DNA of 54,774 nt from Stenotrophomonas sp. Ste86 (GCF_024519465.1 NZ_JALJRW010000026.1:1-54774), one strand, 5' to 3'. Positions 44,319-54,583 are shown, numbered from the stretch's first letter. Notes: generated from the letters alone by a model not told the origin. Made by a program: numbers and translations.

Positions 44319-45560
44319 GTGAAGCCCCGCCTGCCCATCACCCGTCGCGGCCGCGTGCTGCTGTTGATCGCCGTTGTCGTCGTGCTGGCTGCGATTGTCG
44401 CATGGTACCTGCGCAAGCCGACCGCCCCGACCTTGGCCACCACCCCGGTTGGCCGTGGCGACATCGAGCAGACGGTGGAGGCCACCGGGGTGATCGATGC
44501 CTACAAGCTGGTCAGCGTGGGCGCGCAGGCCTCCGGCCAGATCAAATCGCTGCGGGTGCAGCTGGGCGATACGGTCAAACAAGGCGACCTGATCGCCGAG
44601 ATCGATGCCACCACCCAGCAGAACCAGGTGCTCAACGCCGAGGCCACGCTGGACCAGGTCAAGGCGCAGCGCGCGGTGCAGCAGGCCAGCCTGCGCGAGG
44701 CCGAGCTGGAATTCGCGCGGCAGCAGCAGATGCTGGCCGCCGAAGCGACCTCGCGCGCCGAATACGACGCCGCCGACGCCAAGCTGAAAACCGCCCGCGC
44801 GCAGATCCAGTCCTACGATGCGCAGATCAAAGGCCGCGAAACCGAGCTGGGCACCGCCCGCGCCAACCTGGCCTACACCCGCATCACCGCGCCGATGGAC
44901 GGCACCGTGGTGGCGGTGGTCGCCGAGGAAGGCCGCACCGTCAACGCCAACCAGACCGCACCGACCATCGTGATGCTGGCGCGGCTGGACCTGGTCACGG
45001 TCAACGCCGAAGTTTCCGAAGCCGACGTGGTCAAGATCAAGGCCGGCATGCCGGTGTACTTCACCACCCTGGGCGAGCCGGACCGCAAGTACCACGCCAC
45101 GCTGCGCCAGATCAATCCGGCGCCGTCGTCGATCGCCAACGACAGTTCGTCCAGTTCCAGTTCCTCCAGTTCCAGCTCCAGCAGCGCGGTGTATTACAAC
45201 GCGCTGTTCGACGTGGAAAACCCCGACGGTACGCTGCGCATCGACATGACCGCGCAGGTCTCGGTGATGCTCAGCCAGGCCAAGGGCGTGCTGACCATTC
45301 CCGCCGTCGCGCTGGGCCCGAAGACCCGCGACGGCCAGTACATGGTGCGCGTGGCCGACAAGGACGGCGTGCCGACCCCGCGCAAGGTCAGGATCGGGAT
45401 CAACAACGGCGCCAATGCCGAAGTGCTGTCCGGGTTGCAGGAAGGCGAGAAAGTCGTGGTCGGTGAAGGCGGTGCAGCCGCAACCGGTGCCGGCGGTGGC
45501 CGCCGCGGGGGCGCGCAGATGCGCATGGGCGGGGCCGGCATGGGCGGGCCGCGTCGATGA
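44319..45560 (+). CDS. macA: MacA membrane fusion protein with poly-serine insert
   Basis: Periplasmic adaptor of the MacABC ABC-type tripartite efflux pump, 413 residues. One N-terminal transmembrane helix ([18 protein letters not shown]), lipoyl halves ([20 protein letters not shown] and [17 protein letters not shown]), a coiled coil (about 100-175) and beta-barrel and membrane-proximal parts. An uninterrupted run of 14 Ser (about residues 276-289) is inserted in the beta-barrel region, just before [10 protein letters not shown]; it uses mixed Ser codons. The Gly/Arg/Met-rich C-terminus is also extended. ATGA overlap with macB. Confidence 0.94.
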   Translation: MKPRLPITRRGRVLLLIAVVVVLAAIVAWYLRKPTAPTLATTPVGRGDIEQTVEATGVIDAYKLVSVGAQASGQIKSLRVQLGDTVKQGDLIAEIDATTQQNQVLNAEATLDQVKAQRAVQQASLREAELEFARQQQMLAAEATSRAEYDAADAKLKTARAQIQSYDAQIKGRETELGTARANLAYTRITAPMDGTVVAVVAEEGRTVNANQTAPTIVMLARLDLVTVNAEVSEADVVKIKAGMPVYFTTLGEPDRKYHATLRQINPAPSSIANDSSSSSSSSSSSSSSAVYYNALFDVENPDGTLRIDMTAQVSVMLSQAKGVLTIPAVALGPKTRDGQYMVRVADKDGVPTPRKVRIGINNGANAEVLSGLQEGEKVVVGEGGAAATGAGGGRRGGAQMRMGGAGMGGPRR

Positions 45561-47527
45561 GTCCGGCCTCGATGGGCACGCCGCTGCTGCGCCTGCGTGA
45601 CCTGCGCCGCGAGTTTCCCGCCGGCGATGACACCATCGCGGTGCTGCGCGACGTCAACCTGGACATCGGCGCTGGCGAGATGGTCGCCATCGTCGGCCAG
45701 TCCGGCTCGGGCAAGTCGACGCTGATGAACATCCTCGGCTGCCTGGACCGCCCCACCCGCGGCAGCTACCAGGTGGCCGGGCGCGAGACCGGCAGCATGC
45801 TGCCGGACGAACTGGCGGCGCTGCGCCGCGAGCATTTCGGCTTCATCTTCCAGCGCTACCACCTGCTCGGCGACCTGGATGCGCGCGGCAACGTGGCCGT
45901 GCCGGCCGTCTACGCCGGCAGCCCGGGGCCGGTGCGTACCGCGCGTGCCGAACAGTTGCTGCAGCGCCTGGGCCTGGGCGACCGCATGAACCACACGCCC
46001 GGCCAGCTCTCCGGCGGCCAACAGCAGCGCGTGTCGATCGCGCGCGCGTTGATGAACGGTGGCGAGGTGATCCTGGCCGACGAACCGACCGGTGCGCTCG
46101 ACACGAAATCCGGTGAGGAGGTAATGGGCATCCTCGGCGAGCTGCATGCCGAAGGCCACACCATCATCATCGTCACCCACGACATGAGCGTGGCCGAACA
46201 CGCACAGCGCATCATCGAAATCCGCGACGGCGAGATCATCACCGACCGCACCAACCCGTCCGCGCCCAGCTACCGCGCGCAGCGCCAGCCGACCGTGGCC
46301 GCGGGCGGCGGCAACAGCTGGCGGGCCGCCCGCGATCGCTTCACCGAAGCGTTCCGGATGGCGCTGCTGGCGATGAACGCCCATCGTCTGCGCACCTTCC
46401 TGACCATGCTCGGGATCATCATCGGCATTGCCTCGGTGGTGTCGGTGGTGGCGATGGGCAACGGCTCGCAGCAGCAGATCCTGCAGAACATCAGCGCGCT
46501 GGGTACCAATACCATCGATGTCTATCCCGGTCGCGGCTTCGGCGACATGCGCTCGGCGCGCGTGCAGACGCTCAAGGCCAGCGATGCCGACGCGCTGGCG
46601 CGGCAGAGCTATGTGGACAGCGCCACTCCCAGCGTGTCCTCGTCGGTGACTGCGCGCTACCGCAACCAGTCGGCGACCGCGCAGGTCAGCGGCGTGGGTG
46701 AGCAGTACTTCCGGGTCAAGGGCGTTACCTTGAGCGCGGGCAGCTTCTTCGACGGCGATGCGGTCAAGGGCCTGGCGCAGGTCGCGGTGATCGACGAGAA
46801 CACCCGTACCCAGTTTTTCCCGTCCGGTGAAGATCCGATCGGCCAGGTGATCCTGCTCGGCAACGTGCCGGTGCGGGTGATCGGCGTCGCACAGCGGCAG
46901 AGTTTCGGCATGGGCAGCAGTACCAGCCTGGGCGTGTGGGTGCCCTACACCACGGTGATGTCGCGCATGCTTGGGCAAAGTTACGTCTCCAGCATCACCG
47001 TGCGGGTGGACGACAGCACACCGATGGATGCCGCGCAGGCGGCCATCTCCAAGCTGCTGATCATGCGCCACGGCACCGAGGACTTCTTCCTCAGCAACAG
47101 CGCCGAGATCCGCGAAACCATCGAACAGACCACGCGCACCATGACGCTGCTGATCAGCGCGATCGCCGCGATCGCGTTGCTGGTCGGCGGCATCGGGGTG
47201 ATGAACATCATGCTGGTGTCGGTCACCGAGCGCACCCGCGAGATCGGCGTGCGCATGGCCGTCGGTGCGCGGCAGAGCGACATCCGCCAGCAGTTCCTGA
47301 TTGAAGCGGTGCTGGTGTGCCTGCTTGGCGGCCTGCTCGGCGTGGGCCTGTCGCTGATCGTCGGCTGGTTGTTCGGCAAATTCGCCCCGGATTTCCAGAT
47401 GCTGTTCTCGACGGCTTCGATCGTCGCCGCGTTCGCCTGCTCCAGCCTGATCGGCGTGGCGTTCGGTTTTCTTCCGGCGCGCAGTGCCGCCCAACTTGAT
47501 CCCGTGGAGGCGCTGGCGCGCGAATGA
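45557..47527 (+). CDS. macB: MacB ABC transporter (ATPase-permease)
   Basis: A 656-residue fused ABC protein. The N-terminal ATPase has Walker [10 protein letters not shown], signature LSGGQQQR, Walker [13 protein letters not shown] and switch His (VTHDM). The C-terminal part has four transmembrane helices: one near [20 protein letters not shown], then a large periplasmic domain, then three FtsX-like helices ([20 protein letters not shown] and later). It drives periplasmic substrate export (macrolides, peptides, stress compounds) with MacA and the outer-membrane MacC. It overlaps macA and macC by 4 nt each. Confidence 0.96.
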   Translation: MSPASMGTPLLRLRDLRREFPAGDDTIAVLRDVNLDIGAGEMVAIVGQSGSGKSTLMNILGCLDRPTRGSYQVAGRETGSMLPDELAALRREHFGFIFQRYHLLGDLDARGNVAVPAVYAGSPGPVRTARAEQLLQRLGLGDRMNHTPGQLSGGQQQRVSIARALMNGGEVILADEPTGALDTKSGEEVMGILGELHAEGHTIIIVTHDMSVAEHAQRIIEIRDGEIITDRTNPSAPSYRAQRQPTVAAGGGNSWRAARDRFTEAFRMALLAMNAHRLRTFLTMLGIIIGIASVVSVVAMGNGSQQQILQNISALGTNTIDVYPGRGFGDMRSARVQTLKASDADALARQSYVDSATPSVSSSVTARYRNQSATAQVSGVGEQYFRVKGVTLSAGSFFDGDAVKGLAQVAVIDENTRTQFFPSGEDPIGQVILLGNVPVRVIGVAQRQSFGMGSSTSLGVWVPYTTVMSRMLGQSYVSSITVRVDDSTPMDAAQAAISKLLIMRHGTEDFFLSNSAEIRETIEQTTRTMTLLISAIAAIALLVGGIGVMNIMLVSVTERTREIGVRMAVGARQSDIRQQFLIEAVLVCLLGGLLGVGLSLIVGWLFGKFAPDFQMLFSTASIVAAFACSSLIGVAFGFLPARSAAQLDPVEALARE

Positions 47528-48963
47528 TGAATCCCCTTTTCCCGCTCATCCGCGGCCACCTGCGCCCGCTCGCCCTGGCCTGCGTGACCACGCTGGCTGT
47601 GTCGGCCTGCGTCAGCACCGGCCATTACGCCGTCGACGCTCCCAGCGTGCCGGCCAGCTATGGTCGCGGCGATGCCTCGCGCAATGTCCCCACTGACGTG
47701 GTGGAGACCCTGCCGCATACCGACCGCACCGAGGTCCGCGACGATCCCTGGTGGACCCAGTTCGGCGATCCGCGCCTGGCGCGGGTGATCGACCGCGCCC
47801 TGGCCGCCAACACCGACCTGGCCTCGGCCGGGTTGGCCGTGCAGCGCGCCCGCCTGCAGGCCGGGCTGGCCGACAACGCGCTGTGGCCGCAGCCTTCGGG
47901 CAGCGTCGGCAGCAACGGCAGTCGTCCGATCGACCAGGGCGCGCAGTGGAATCGCGGCAGTTCGGCCAGTGTGTCGCTGCAGTGGGAAATCGACCTGTGG
48001 GGCCGCCTGCGCACCCAGCGCGACATCGCCCAGTGGGAAGCGCAGGCGCGTGAGGAAGACCTGCAGAACACCGCGTTGCTGGTGATCGGCGACGTCGCCA
48101 CGCAGTACTGGACGCTGGCCTTCCTCAATCAGTCGATCCGCGCCGGCCAAGCCAACCTGGACCGCCTGCAGCGCACCCGGCAACTGGTGCAGGCACGCTT
48201 CGACGCCGGTGCGGTATCGCGCCTGGAAGTCCGCCAGGCCACCCAGAGCCTGGAAGCGCAACGGGCCACGCAAAGCGCGCTGGAACAGCAGCGGGTGGCC
48301 AGCCGCAACGCGTTGACGGTGCTGCTGGACGGGCAGCCGTGGCCGCTGGACGACGAGCCGCAGCAGTTGCTGGACGGTGGACGCCCGGTGGTGGCCGAAG
48401 GCCTGCCGGCCGAACTGCTGGGCCGGCGCCCGGACCTGCGCGCGGCCGAACTGAGGCTGCGCAACAGCCTGAAGACGATCAAGGTCACCGCCACCCAGTA
48501 CTACCCCGCGCTGAGCCTGACCGGGAGCGTCGGCAGCAGCGCGACGTCGTTGTCGAACGTGCTGCAGAATCCGGTGGCTACGCTGGGTGCCGGTCTGTCG
48601 TTGCCGTTCCTCAACATCGGTCAGGCGCGGTTGAACACCCGCCTGGCCGGCACCGATTACCAGATGGCCGCCAACGACTTCCGCCGCACGCTGTACACGG
48701 CCCTGTCGGAGGTGGACAACGCGCTGTCGGCACGCGAGCAGTTCGCCACCCAGGTGGCGGCCTCGCAGGCATCGTTCGATGAAGCGGTGGAGATCGAGCG
48801 GATGTACGAGGTGCGCTATCGGGTCGGCGCCACGGACCTGCGCACCTGGCTGGAAGCGCAGCAGACCCGCCGCGATGCGGAGCTGTCGCTGGCCTCGGTG
48901 AAGCAGAAGCAGCTGATCAACGATGTAACGTTGTTCAAGGCGCTGGGCGGCAGCGCGGGGTAA
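47524..48963 (+). CDS. macC: Outer-membrane efflux lipoprotein MacC
   Basis: A 479-residue NodT-family outer-membrane factor with a lipobox (AVSAC, Cys29) and motifs [56 protein letters not shown] and [14 protein letters not shown]. It is a paralogue of the EmrC protein in this window but belongs to the Mac pump by operon position (ATGA overlap with macB). Four REP palindromes follow its stop. Confidence 0.93.
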   Translation: MMNPLFPLIRGHLRPLALACVTTLAVSACVSTGHYAVDAPSVPASYGRGDASRNVPTDVVETLPHTDRTEVRDDPWWTQFGDPRLARVIDRALAANTDLASAGLAVQRARLQAGLADNALWPQPSGSVGSNGSRPIDQGAQWNRGSSASVSLQWEIDLWGRLRTQRDIAQWEAQAREEDLQNTALLVIGDVATQYWTLAFLNQSIRAGQANLDRLQRTRQLVQARFDAGAVSRLEVRQATQSLEAQRATQSALEQQRVASRNALTVLLDGQPWPLDDEPQQLLDGGRPVVAEGLPAELLGRRPDLRAAELRLRNSLKTIKVTATQYYPALSLTGSVGSSATSLSNVLQNPVATLGAGLSLPFLNIGQARLNTRLAGTDYQMAANDFRRTLYTALSEVDNALSAREQFATQVAASQASFDEAVEIERMYEVRYRVGATDLRTWLEAQQTRRDAELSLASVKQKQLINDVTLFKALGGSAG

Positions 48964-48965
48964 CC

Positions 48966-49100
48966 GTAGAGCCGACCGTTGGTCGGCTACCAACCACCCC
49001 GTAGAGCCGACCGTTGGTCGGCTACCCACCACCCCGTAGAGCCGACCGTTGGTCGGCTGCAGGCCACCGCGTAGAGCAGCCGACCAACGGTCGGCTCTAC
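48966..49100. repeat. Four SMAG/REP palindromes after macC
   Basis: Direct units at 48966-48988, 49001-49023 and 49036-49058 (exact 35-nt period with ACCACCCC-like spacers) and one inverted unit at 49078-49100, all with stem GCCGACC / GGTCGGC. They occupy the gap between convergent macC and rlmB. Confidence 0.9.
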
Positions 49101-49110
49101 GGGTGCGCGG

Positions 49111-49857
49111 TTACAGACCGCGCTGGCGGACTGCTTCGAACAGGCTCACGCCGGTGGCAACCGACACGTTGAGGCTTTCGATGTCGCCCGGCATCGGGAT
49201 CTTGACCAGGCTGTCGCAGTTTTCACGGGTCAGGCGGCGCAGGCCGTCGGCTTCGCCGCCGAGTACCAGCGCCACGTTGCCCTTCAGGTCGATCGAGTAC
49301 AGCGACGCGGTGGCTTCACCGGCCAGGCCGTAGATCCACACGCCCAGCTTCTGCAGGTCCTTCAGGCAGCGCGACAGGTTGGTCACCGCCACCACCGGGA
49401 TGCGGTCGGCAGCGCCGGCCGATGTCTTGCGCACGGTCGCGTTGACCGTGGCCGACTTGTCCTTGGGAATGATCACCGCCGTGGCACCGGCCGCCGCCGC
49501 GCTGCGCAGGCAGGCACCGAGGTTGTGCGGGTCCTGTACTTCGTCGAGCACTAGCAGCAGGGCCTTGCCCTCGGCGGCCTCGACCAGGCCTTCCAGTTCG
49601 TTTTCACCGTAGGTGCGTGCCGCCTGGTAGCGCGCCGCCACGCCCTGGTGGCGCACCGAACCACCCACGCCGTCCAGCGCCTGGGTGTTGACCTTGCGCA
49701 CGTCGATACCCTTGCGCCGCGCATTCTCTTCAATCTCGACCAGACGCGGATTCTTCGCGCTGGCTTCGATCAGCACCTCGCGGACGTTCTCGGCATCGTT
49801 CTCGATTGAAGAGGCGACGGCGTTGACGCCGACGATCCACTGGCTTTGCTTGCTCAT
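49111..49857 (-). CDS. rlmB: 23S rRNA (guanosine-2'-O-)-methyltransferase RlmB
   Basis: SPOUT-family methyltransferase for the 2'-OH of G2251 (E. coli numbering) in 23S rRNA. The 248-residue product has the N-terminal substrate-binding domain (QWIVGVNAVASSIEND) and the knotted catalytic domain with motifs DEVQDPHNLGACLRSAAAAG, LVLGGEADGLRRL and the C-terminal PMPGDIESLNVSVATG. Length and motifs match TrmH/RlmB. As in E. coli it is near rnr, here separated by one extra gene. Confidence 0.96.
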   Translation of the reverse strand: MSKQSQWIVGVNAVASSIENDAENVREVLIEASAKNPRLVEIEENARRKGIDVRKVNTQALDGVGGSVRHQGVAARYQAARTYGENELEGLVEAAEGKALLLVLDEVQDPHNLGACLRSAAAAGATAVIIPKDKSATVNATVRKTSAGAADRIPVVAVTNLSRCLKDLQKLGVWIYGLAGEATASLYSIDLKGNVALVLGGEADGLRRLTRENCDSLVKIPMPGDIESLNVSVATGVSLFEAVRQRGL

Positions 49858-50018
49858 TGCGGGGGCACGACCGGTACAGGGGGTGGTAATGGTAGAGCAT
49901 CAGGGCCCGCCCTGCCCTGCCGGGCGTTCACCCCATGGCCCACGGGGCCCTGGCGACCCACTGGGCGGGCCGCGCTGGCGCGCGCAGATCCGCACTTTTC
50001 ACGCCCTGCGCCCCACCC

Positions 50019-50480
50019 TCACGGGGTGTCGTGGTCAGGGTGCTGATGAGAGACCAGCCCCTGCAGCAGCGCCATTTCCGGATCGTCCTCGTCGCGGATG
50101 TCGGCCAGGGTGCCCAATCCATCCACGAACGGGAGCTTGCTTTCCACCCCGTACTGCACGGTCGGTGGCAGGCGGGCGGGATCGTCGAAGGCACCGGCGG
50201 CGACGGCCATGCCGTCGGGCGCTTCATACGTCAGCGGCGTGCCACATTCAGGGCAGAAGCCGCGCTTGACCAGGTTGGACGAGGCGAACCGGCGTGGCTC
50301 GCCCCGGGTCCAGCTGAATTCAACCCGGCGTACCGAGACCAGCGGCGCGTAGTAGGCACCGAACGCTTTCTGGCACATGCGGCAGTGACAGATCGAACTG
50401 TCGGTCAGTTCGCCACGGACGTGGAAGCGGATCGCGCCGCATTGGCAGCCGCCGCTGTATTCGGGGAGGTCGTCGGGCAT
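50019..50480 (-). CDS. GFA/CENP-V-domain zinc protein
   Basis: A 153-residue protein of the glutathione-dependent formaldehyde-activating (GFA) fold family. Zinc-binding cysteines are all present: GGCQCGAIRF, ICHCRMCQKAFG and FCPECGTPL. The start at 50480 (MPDDLPEYSGG) fits the family; in-frame sequence upstream is REP-rich. Most members, including bacterial ones like this, have no proven substrate. It sits between rlmB and rnr, all on the minus strand. Confidence 0.88.
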   Translation of the reverse strand: MPDDLPEYSGGCQCGAIRFHVRGELTDSSICHCRMCQKAFGAYYAPLVSVRRVEFSWTRGEPRRFASSNLVKRGFCPECGTPLTYEAPDGMAVAAGAFDDPARLPPTVQYGVESKLPFVDGLGTLADIRDEDDPEMALLQGLVSHQHPDHDTP

Positions 50481-50548
50481 GGGATGCGCTCCGATCGTGG
50501 TGGGTATGGAGCCGGCTGGGGCCGGTACTCCGATCGTTGTATGCGTGG

Positions 50549-50571
50549 AGCCGGCCAACGGCCGGCACTAC
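50549..50571 (-). repeat. SMAG/REP palindrome, inverted
   Basis: AGCCGGCC-AAC-GGCCGGCACTAC between rnr and the GFA gene; a degenerate partner (GAGCCGGCTGGGGCCGG) lies about 35 nt to its left. Confidence 0.8.
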
Positions 50572-50609
50572 CGGGGCTGCGCTCCGGGTGGTCCCGGTAC
50601 GCGCGTCGT

Positions 50610-53075
50610 TCAGTACTTCTGTTTCTTGCGCTTGGCGGGCTGACCACGCGGCGGCAGTTCGGCCGTCTCGTCGTCATTCTCCTCGACCAGGCGGAAGTCG
50701 ATCTTGCGCTCTTCCATGCTCGCCTTGAGCACCAGGATCCGCACCCGGTCACCCAACCGGTACGCCTTGCCACGGCGCTCGCCGCTGAGCGTCTTGCGGG
50801 TGGCGTCGAACTGGTAATAGTCGTGCGGCAGCTGGGTCACGTGGACCAGGCCGTTGACCTTGGACTCGTCCAGTTCGACGAACAGGCCGAAGCTGGTTAC
50901 GCCGCTGATCACGCCATCGAACTGGCCACCGACGTGCTTTTCCATCCATGCCGCGCGGTAGCGCTCGTCCACTTCACGCTCGGCCTCGTCGGCACGGCGT
51001 TCGCGTTCGGAGCACTGCACGGCCAGGGCGGCCATTTCGCGTGCCGAGTAGGTGTACTTGTCCAGCGAGCCGCCCGACAGCGCGTACTTGATCGCGCGGT
51101 GGACGAGCAAATCCGGGTAACGACGGATCGGCGAGGTGAAGTGTGCGTACGCATCCAGCGATAAACCGAAGTGCCCCTGGTTGTCCGGCGAATACACCGC
51201 CATGCTCTGGCTGCGCAGCAGTACCGATTCCAGCAGGGCCGCGTCCGGGCGCTCGCGCACCTTTTTGAGCAGCTTGGTGTAATCGCCCGGCTGCACCTTG
51301 GCCCACGGCGGCAGGCTCAGCTTGAATTCCTTGAGGAACTCGAGCAGGTCGTCGTACTTGGCTTCCGGCGGCTTGGCGTGGTCGCGGTACGGCGCCGGCA
51401 CCTGCTTGTGCAGCAGGTACCGCGCGGCCTGCACGTTGGCCGCGATCATGCATTCTTCGATCAACTTGTGCGCATCGTTGCGCACCAGCATGCCGGCCTG
51501 GGACACCTCACCGGTGTTGTCCAGCACGAAGCGCACTTCGGAGGATTCGAATTCGATCGCACCGCGACGGGTACGCGCCTTGGCCAGCACCTTGTACAAC
51601 TGGTGCAGGTGCTCGACCTGCGGCAGTACCGCGGCGATCTGGTTGCGCACCGCGACATCGTTCTCGCCCACCGCCTGCCAGACCTGGTTATAGGTTAGGC
51701 GTGCGTGCGAATTCATCACTGCTTCGTAGAAGCGCGAATGGATCACGTCACCGTCGCGGTTCACCTGCATATCGCAGACGAAGCACATCCGGTCGACCTT
51801 GGGCATCAGCGAGCAGATGCCGTTGGACAAGGTCTCCGGCAACATCGGCACCACGAAGCCCGGGAAGTACACCGAGGTGGCGCGCTTCTGTGCTTCATCG
51901 TCGAGCGGGGTGCCCGGACGCACGTAGTTGGACACATCGGCGATGGCCACCACCAGGCGGAAGCCTTCGGCGTTGGGTTCGCAGTAAACCGCGTCATCGA
52001 AGTCCTTGGCATCCTCGCCATCGATGGTCACCAGCGGCGTGGTGCGCAGATCCACGCGCCCACCGATGCTGTCCGGCTCGACCACCATCGGCACCGCCGA
52101 GGCCTCGTTGAGCACCTCCTGCGGGAACTCGAACGGCAGCTCGTGGCCATGGATCGCGGTTTCCACGATCAGCGATGCGGTCAGCTTGTCGCCAAGCACC
52201 GCGATGATGCGGCCGATCGGCGGGCGACGCGTATCCGGTGCCTGGGTCAGCTCGCAGACCACCAGCTGGCCGTCGCGGGCATCGCCGGTCTGGTCCGGCG
52301 GAATCTGTACGTTGCGCTGCACGCGCTTGTCGTCGGGCACCACGTAGTTGATGCCGAACTCGACGCTGAAGCGGCCGATCAGACGGGTCATCCCGCGCTC
52401 GAGAACGCGCGCGATGCTGCCTTCGCGACGGCCACGACGGTCGATGCCGGTGACGTTGGCCAACACGCGGTCGCCGTGCATGACCTTGCGCATTTCATAC
52501 GGCGGCAGGAACAGGTCATCCCCACCCTCCACCGGACGCAGGAAGCCGAAGCCTTCCGGGTTGGCGATGACCACGCCGGTGATCAGGTTGGTGGCCTGCA
52601 CCGGGGCAAAGCCGCCGCGGCGGTTTTGTACGAGCTGGCCGTCTCGCACCATCGCGCCCAGGCGCTTGCCCAGTGCATCGGCGCGGTCCGGCTCGGTCAG
52701 GCCGAGATGGACGCCGATCTCGTCAGCGGTCTGCGGACCGTCGCAGCGTTCCAGCAGCTGCAGGATCGCCTCACGGCTGGCGATCGGCTGCGCGTAGCGC
52801 TCTGCTTCGCGCGCGGCGTGCGGGTCGACGACGTTCATGTCGGTAGATGTCGGGTGCGGGCGGCGGCGGGTCGGGATCGGCGCGCCGGCGTCCGGTTTCG
52901 GACCGCCACGGTTGCCGCCACGCGCTGGCGCCGGGGTGTTCATCGATTCGGGCATCCACGGTGGCAGCTTGCCGGCCTTCTTGGCGGCAGCGCGGGGCTT
53001 GCCCGACGGACCGGCAGCCTGGGGCGCCGGGGACTTGGGGGCTTTCGCGCCCCGGGTCGGTTTCTTTGGTTTCAT
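50610..53075 (-). CDS. rnr: Ribonuclease R
   Basis: Processive 3'-5' exoribonuclease that degrades structured RNA. The 821-residue product has, in order, a Lys/Pro/Ala-rich N-terminal tail (about 75 residues), a winged-helix region (SREAILQLLERCDGPQTADE), cold-shock domains (GVVIANPEGFGFLRP), the RNB catalytic domain with the Asp cluster TIDGEDAKDFDDAVY and YAHFTSPIRRYPDLLVHRAI, an S1 domain (FDGVISGVTSFGLFVELDES) and a basic C-terminal tail. GGAGG 5 nt before ATG 53075 fixes the start; the open frame continues upstream only into the tRNA gene. Confidence 0.97.
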   Translation of the reverse strand: MKPKKPTRGAKAPKSPAPQAAGPSGKPRAAAKKAGKLPPWMPESMNTPAPARGGNRGGPKPDAGAPIPTRRRPHPTSTDMNVVDPHAAREAERYAQPIASREAILQLLERCDGPQTADEIGVHLGLTEPDRADALGKRLGAMVRDGQLVQNRRGGFAPVQATNLITGVVIANPEGFGFLRPVEGGDDLFLPPYEMRKVMHGDRVLANVTGIDRRGRREGSIARVLERGMTRLIGRFSVEFGINYVVPDDKRVQRNVQIPPDQTGDARDGQLVVCELTQAPDTRRPPIGRIIAVLGDKLTASLIVETAIHGHELPFEFPQEVLNEASAVPMVVEPDSIGGRVDLRTTPLVTIDGEDAKDFDDAVYCEPNAEGFRLVVAIADVSNYVRPGTPLDDEAQKRATSVYFPGFVVPMLPETLSNGICSLMPKVDRMCFVCDMQVNRDGDVIHSRFYEAVMNSHARLTYNQVWQAVGENDVAVRNQIAAVLPQVEHLHQLYKVLAKARTRRGAIEFESSEVRFVLDNTGEVSQAGMLVRNDAHKLIEECMIAANVQAARYLLHKQVPAPYRDHAKPPEAKYDDLLEFLKEFKLSLPPWAKVQPGDYTKLLKKVRERPDAALLESVLLRSQSMAVYSPDNQGHFGLSLDAYAHFTSPIRRYPDLLVHRAIKYALSGGSLDKYTYSAREMAALAVQCSERERRADEAEREVDERYRAAWMEKHVGGQFDGVISGVTSFGLFVELDESKVNGLVHVTQLPHDYYQFDATRKTLSGERRGKAYRLGDRVRILVLKASMEERKIDFRLVEENDDETAELPPRGQPAKRKKQKY

Positions 53076-53160
53076 TGCCCTCCATGGTAACCGCTGACGG
53101 TGTGCAGAGGCAGTCGAGGCGCATCCATATGCAGGTTTGTGAAGAAATTTCGTAAAAGCG

Positions 53161-53189
53161 TTGACAAGGGCCGTCGGTATCTCCACAAT
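53161..53189 (+). promoter_or_regulatory. Promoter of tRNA-Leu copy 1
   Basis: TTGACA (53161-53166), 17-nt spacer, CACAAT (53184-53189), 14 nt before the mature tRNA 5' end. Confidence 0.85.
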
Positions 53190-53203
53190 TCGCCTCCTGA
53201 GTC

Positions 53204-53290
53204 GCCCAGGTGGCGGAATTGGTAGACGCACTAGCTTCAGGTGCTAGCGGGGGCAACTTCGTGGAGGTTCGAGTCCTCTCCTGGGCACCA
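53204..53290 (+). tRNA. tRNA-Leu (anticodon CAG), copy 1
   Basis: An 87-nt class II tRNA beginning GCCCAGGTGGCGGAATTGG. Anticodon loop TTCAGGT between CTAGC and GCTAG gives anticodon CAG (reads CUG). It has a long variable arm, T-loop GGTTCGAGTCC and encoded CCA. The acceptor stem GCCCAGG pairs with CCTGGGC. Confidence 0.97.
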
Positions 53291-53307
53291 TGACTCAGAC
53301 AATGATC

Positions 53308-53330
53308 AAACCCGCGCAAGCGGGTTTTTT
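53308..53330 (+). terminator. Terminator of tRNA-Leu copy 1
   Basis: AAACCCGC-GCAA-GCGGGTTTTTT, 18 nt after the CCA end. Confidence 0.9.
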
Positions 53331-53365
53331 CGTTTCCGGGGCCTGCCCACGTCACCCTGGCCGGG

Positions 53366-54052
53366 TCAGGCATCGGGAATGTAGTAGCGGCGCGCCAGTC
53401 CCGCCCTTCCCGGGAAGTGCTTGAACCAGGGCCGGGCGGCATCGATCACTGCCGCCACGTCCGCATGCGCCATCAGCCGTTCCACATAGGCAGACAGTGC
53501 CGCATGCGCATCCGGCAGCGGCACGTAAGCCACGGCATAGAACAATGCCGGCGCCGCGGCGCAGTCGGCCAGGGTGAAGGCTTCGCCCGCCAGCCAGCGA
53601 CGCCCGTCCAACTGCTGGTCCAACAGGGCATAGCTGTTCAGCAGGGTCGCGCGGGCGGCCTCGGTCGCAGCGCCATTCCCGTCGCTGCCCGGCTTCAGCA
53701 GGGCAGCGGTCAGCGCCTGCATCGGGGTCATCACGTACAGGTCGCAGACCCGGTCCCAGAGCCGCACCTCCAGGGCCTGCGCCGGGTCCTGCGGAAGCAG
53801 CCGCCTACCGTCGGCGGCGTGATGAAGCTGCAGGTGTTCGATGATGATGCTGGTCTCGCCGATGGGCGCGCCCTGCTCCACCAGCAGCGGCATTTTGCCC
53901 AGCGGCCACAGCGCCCGGAACGCGGCTCGCTCGACCGGGTCGCCGAGGTTCAACAGGCGCTCGTCCAGCGCCACACCCAGCACGCGGGCGGCGATCAGCA
54001 CCTTCTGGCAGCACGAAGAAAGCGGGTGGACATGCAGGATCGGGGTCGCCAT
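53366..54052 (-). CDS. Glutathione S-transferase family protein
   Basis: A 228-residue protein with an N-terminal thioredoxin-fold domain (ILHVHPLSSCCQKVLIAARV, PLGKMPLLVEQGAPIGETSI: the cis-Pro and Glu/Thr-Ser glutathione-binding loop) and a helical C-terminal domain (LDGRRWLAGEAFTLADCAAA, the N-capping box region typical of GSTs). Substrate unknown. ATG 54052 is the family start; AAGGC lies upstream. It is oriented against the flanking tRNA genes and separates tRNA copies 1 and 2. Confidence 0.88.
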   Translation of the reverse strand: MATPILHVHPLSSCCQKVLIAARVLGVALDERLLNLGDPVERAAFRALWPLGKMPLLVEQGAPIGETSIIIEHLQLHHAADGRRLLPQDPAQALEVRLWDRVCDLYVMTPMQALTAALLKPGSDGNGAATEAARATLLNSYALLDQQLDGRRWLAGEAFTLADCAAAPALFYAVAYVPLPDAHAALSAYVERLMAHADVAAVIDAARPWFKHFPGRAGLARRYYIPDA

Positions 54053-54162
54053 GGGAACGCCTTGCTGCTTGGTGGGGCGAGTATTTTCAGTGTCTGCCGC
54101 CCCGGTCAAGCCGCGCCGCGCCACCCGCCAGCGCTCTCGCTCGGATGTGACTTGGGCATGCA

Positions 54163-54191
54163 TTGACAGTGTTCGAATGCTTCCGCATAAT
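54163..54191 (+). promoter_or_regulatory. Promoter of tRNA-Leu copy 2
   Basis: TTGACA (54163-54168), 17-nt spacer, CATAAT (54186-54191), 14 nt before the mature tRNA. Confidence 0.87.
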
Positions 54192-54205
54192 TCTCCGCCT
54201 GAGTC

Positions 54206-54292
54206 GCCCAGGTGGCGGAATTGGTAGACGCACTAGCTTCAGGTGCTAGCGGGGGCAACTTCGTGGAGGTTCGAGTCCTCTCCTGGGCACCA
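54206..54292 (+). tRNA. tRNA-Leu (anticodon CAG), copy 2
   Basis: Identical 87 nt to copy 1 as far as I can compare by eye, with anticodon CAG and encoded CCA. Confidence 0.97.
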
Positions 54293-54309
54293 CGACTCGG
54301 TAAATGATC

Positions 54310-54332
54310 AAACCCGCGCAAGCGGGTTTTTT
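54310..54332 (+). terminator. Terminator of tRNA-Leu copy 2
   Basis: Same AAACCCGC-GCAA-GCGGGTTTTTT hairpin as after copy 1. Confidence 0.9.
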
Positions 54333-54436
54333 CGTTTCTGGCGTTCGATGACACGCGCTTGGAACGCACGACTTTCGCGACATGCAGCGCGGTGATGGGG
54401 CAGCGCGCGGCCGTCGAAATTTTCCGCGACATGCTG

Positions 54437-54465
54437 TTGACACAATTTCAGTTCTCCCGCAGAAT
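54437..54465 (+). promoter_or_regulatory. Promoter of tRNA-Leu copy 3
   Basis: TTGACA (54437-54442), 17-nt spacer, CAGAAT (54460-54465), 14 nt before the mature tRNA. Confidence 0.85.
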
Positions 54466-54479
54466 TCTCCTCCTGAGTC

Positions 54480-54566
54480 GCCCAGGTGGCGGAATTGGTA
54501 GACGCACTAGCTTCAGGTGCTAGCGGGGGCAACTTCGTGGAGGTTCGAGTCCTCTCCTGGGCACCA
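54480..54566 (+). tRNA. tRNA-Leu (anticodon CAG), copy 3
   Basis: Same 87-nt sequence as copies 1 and 2. The sequence from CCTGAGTC 5' of the tRNA to the terminator is also nearly conserved among the copies. Confidence 0.97.
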
Positions 54567-54583
54567 TGACTCAGACAATGATC

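Noticed and set aside
53076..53231. N-terminal extension of RNase R to 53231
   Set aside because: It would run through the tRNA-Leu gene and its promoter; GGAGG and the normal RNase R start are at 53075.
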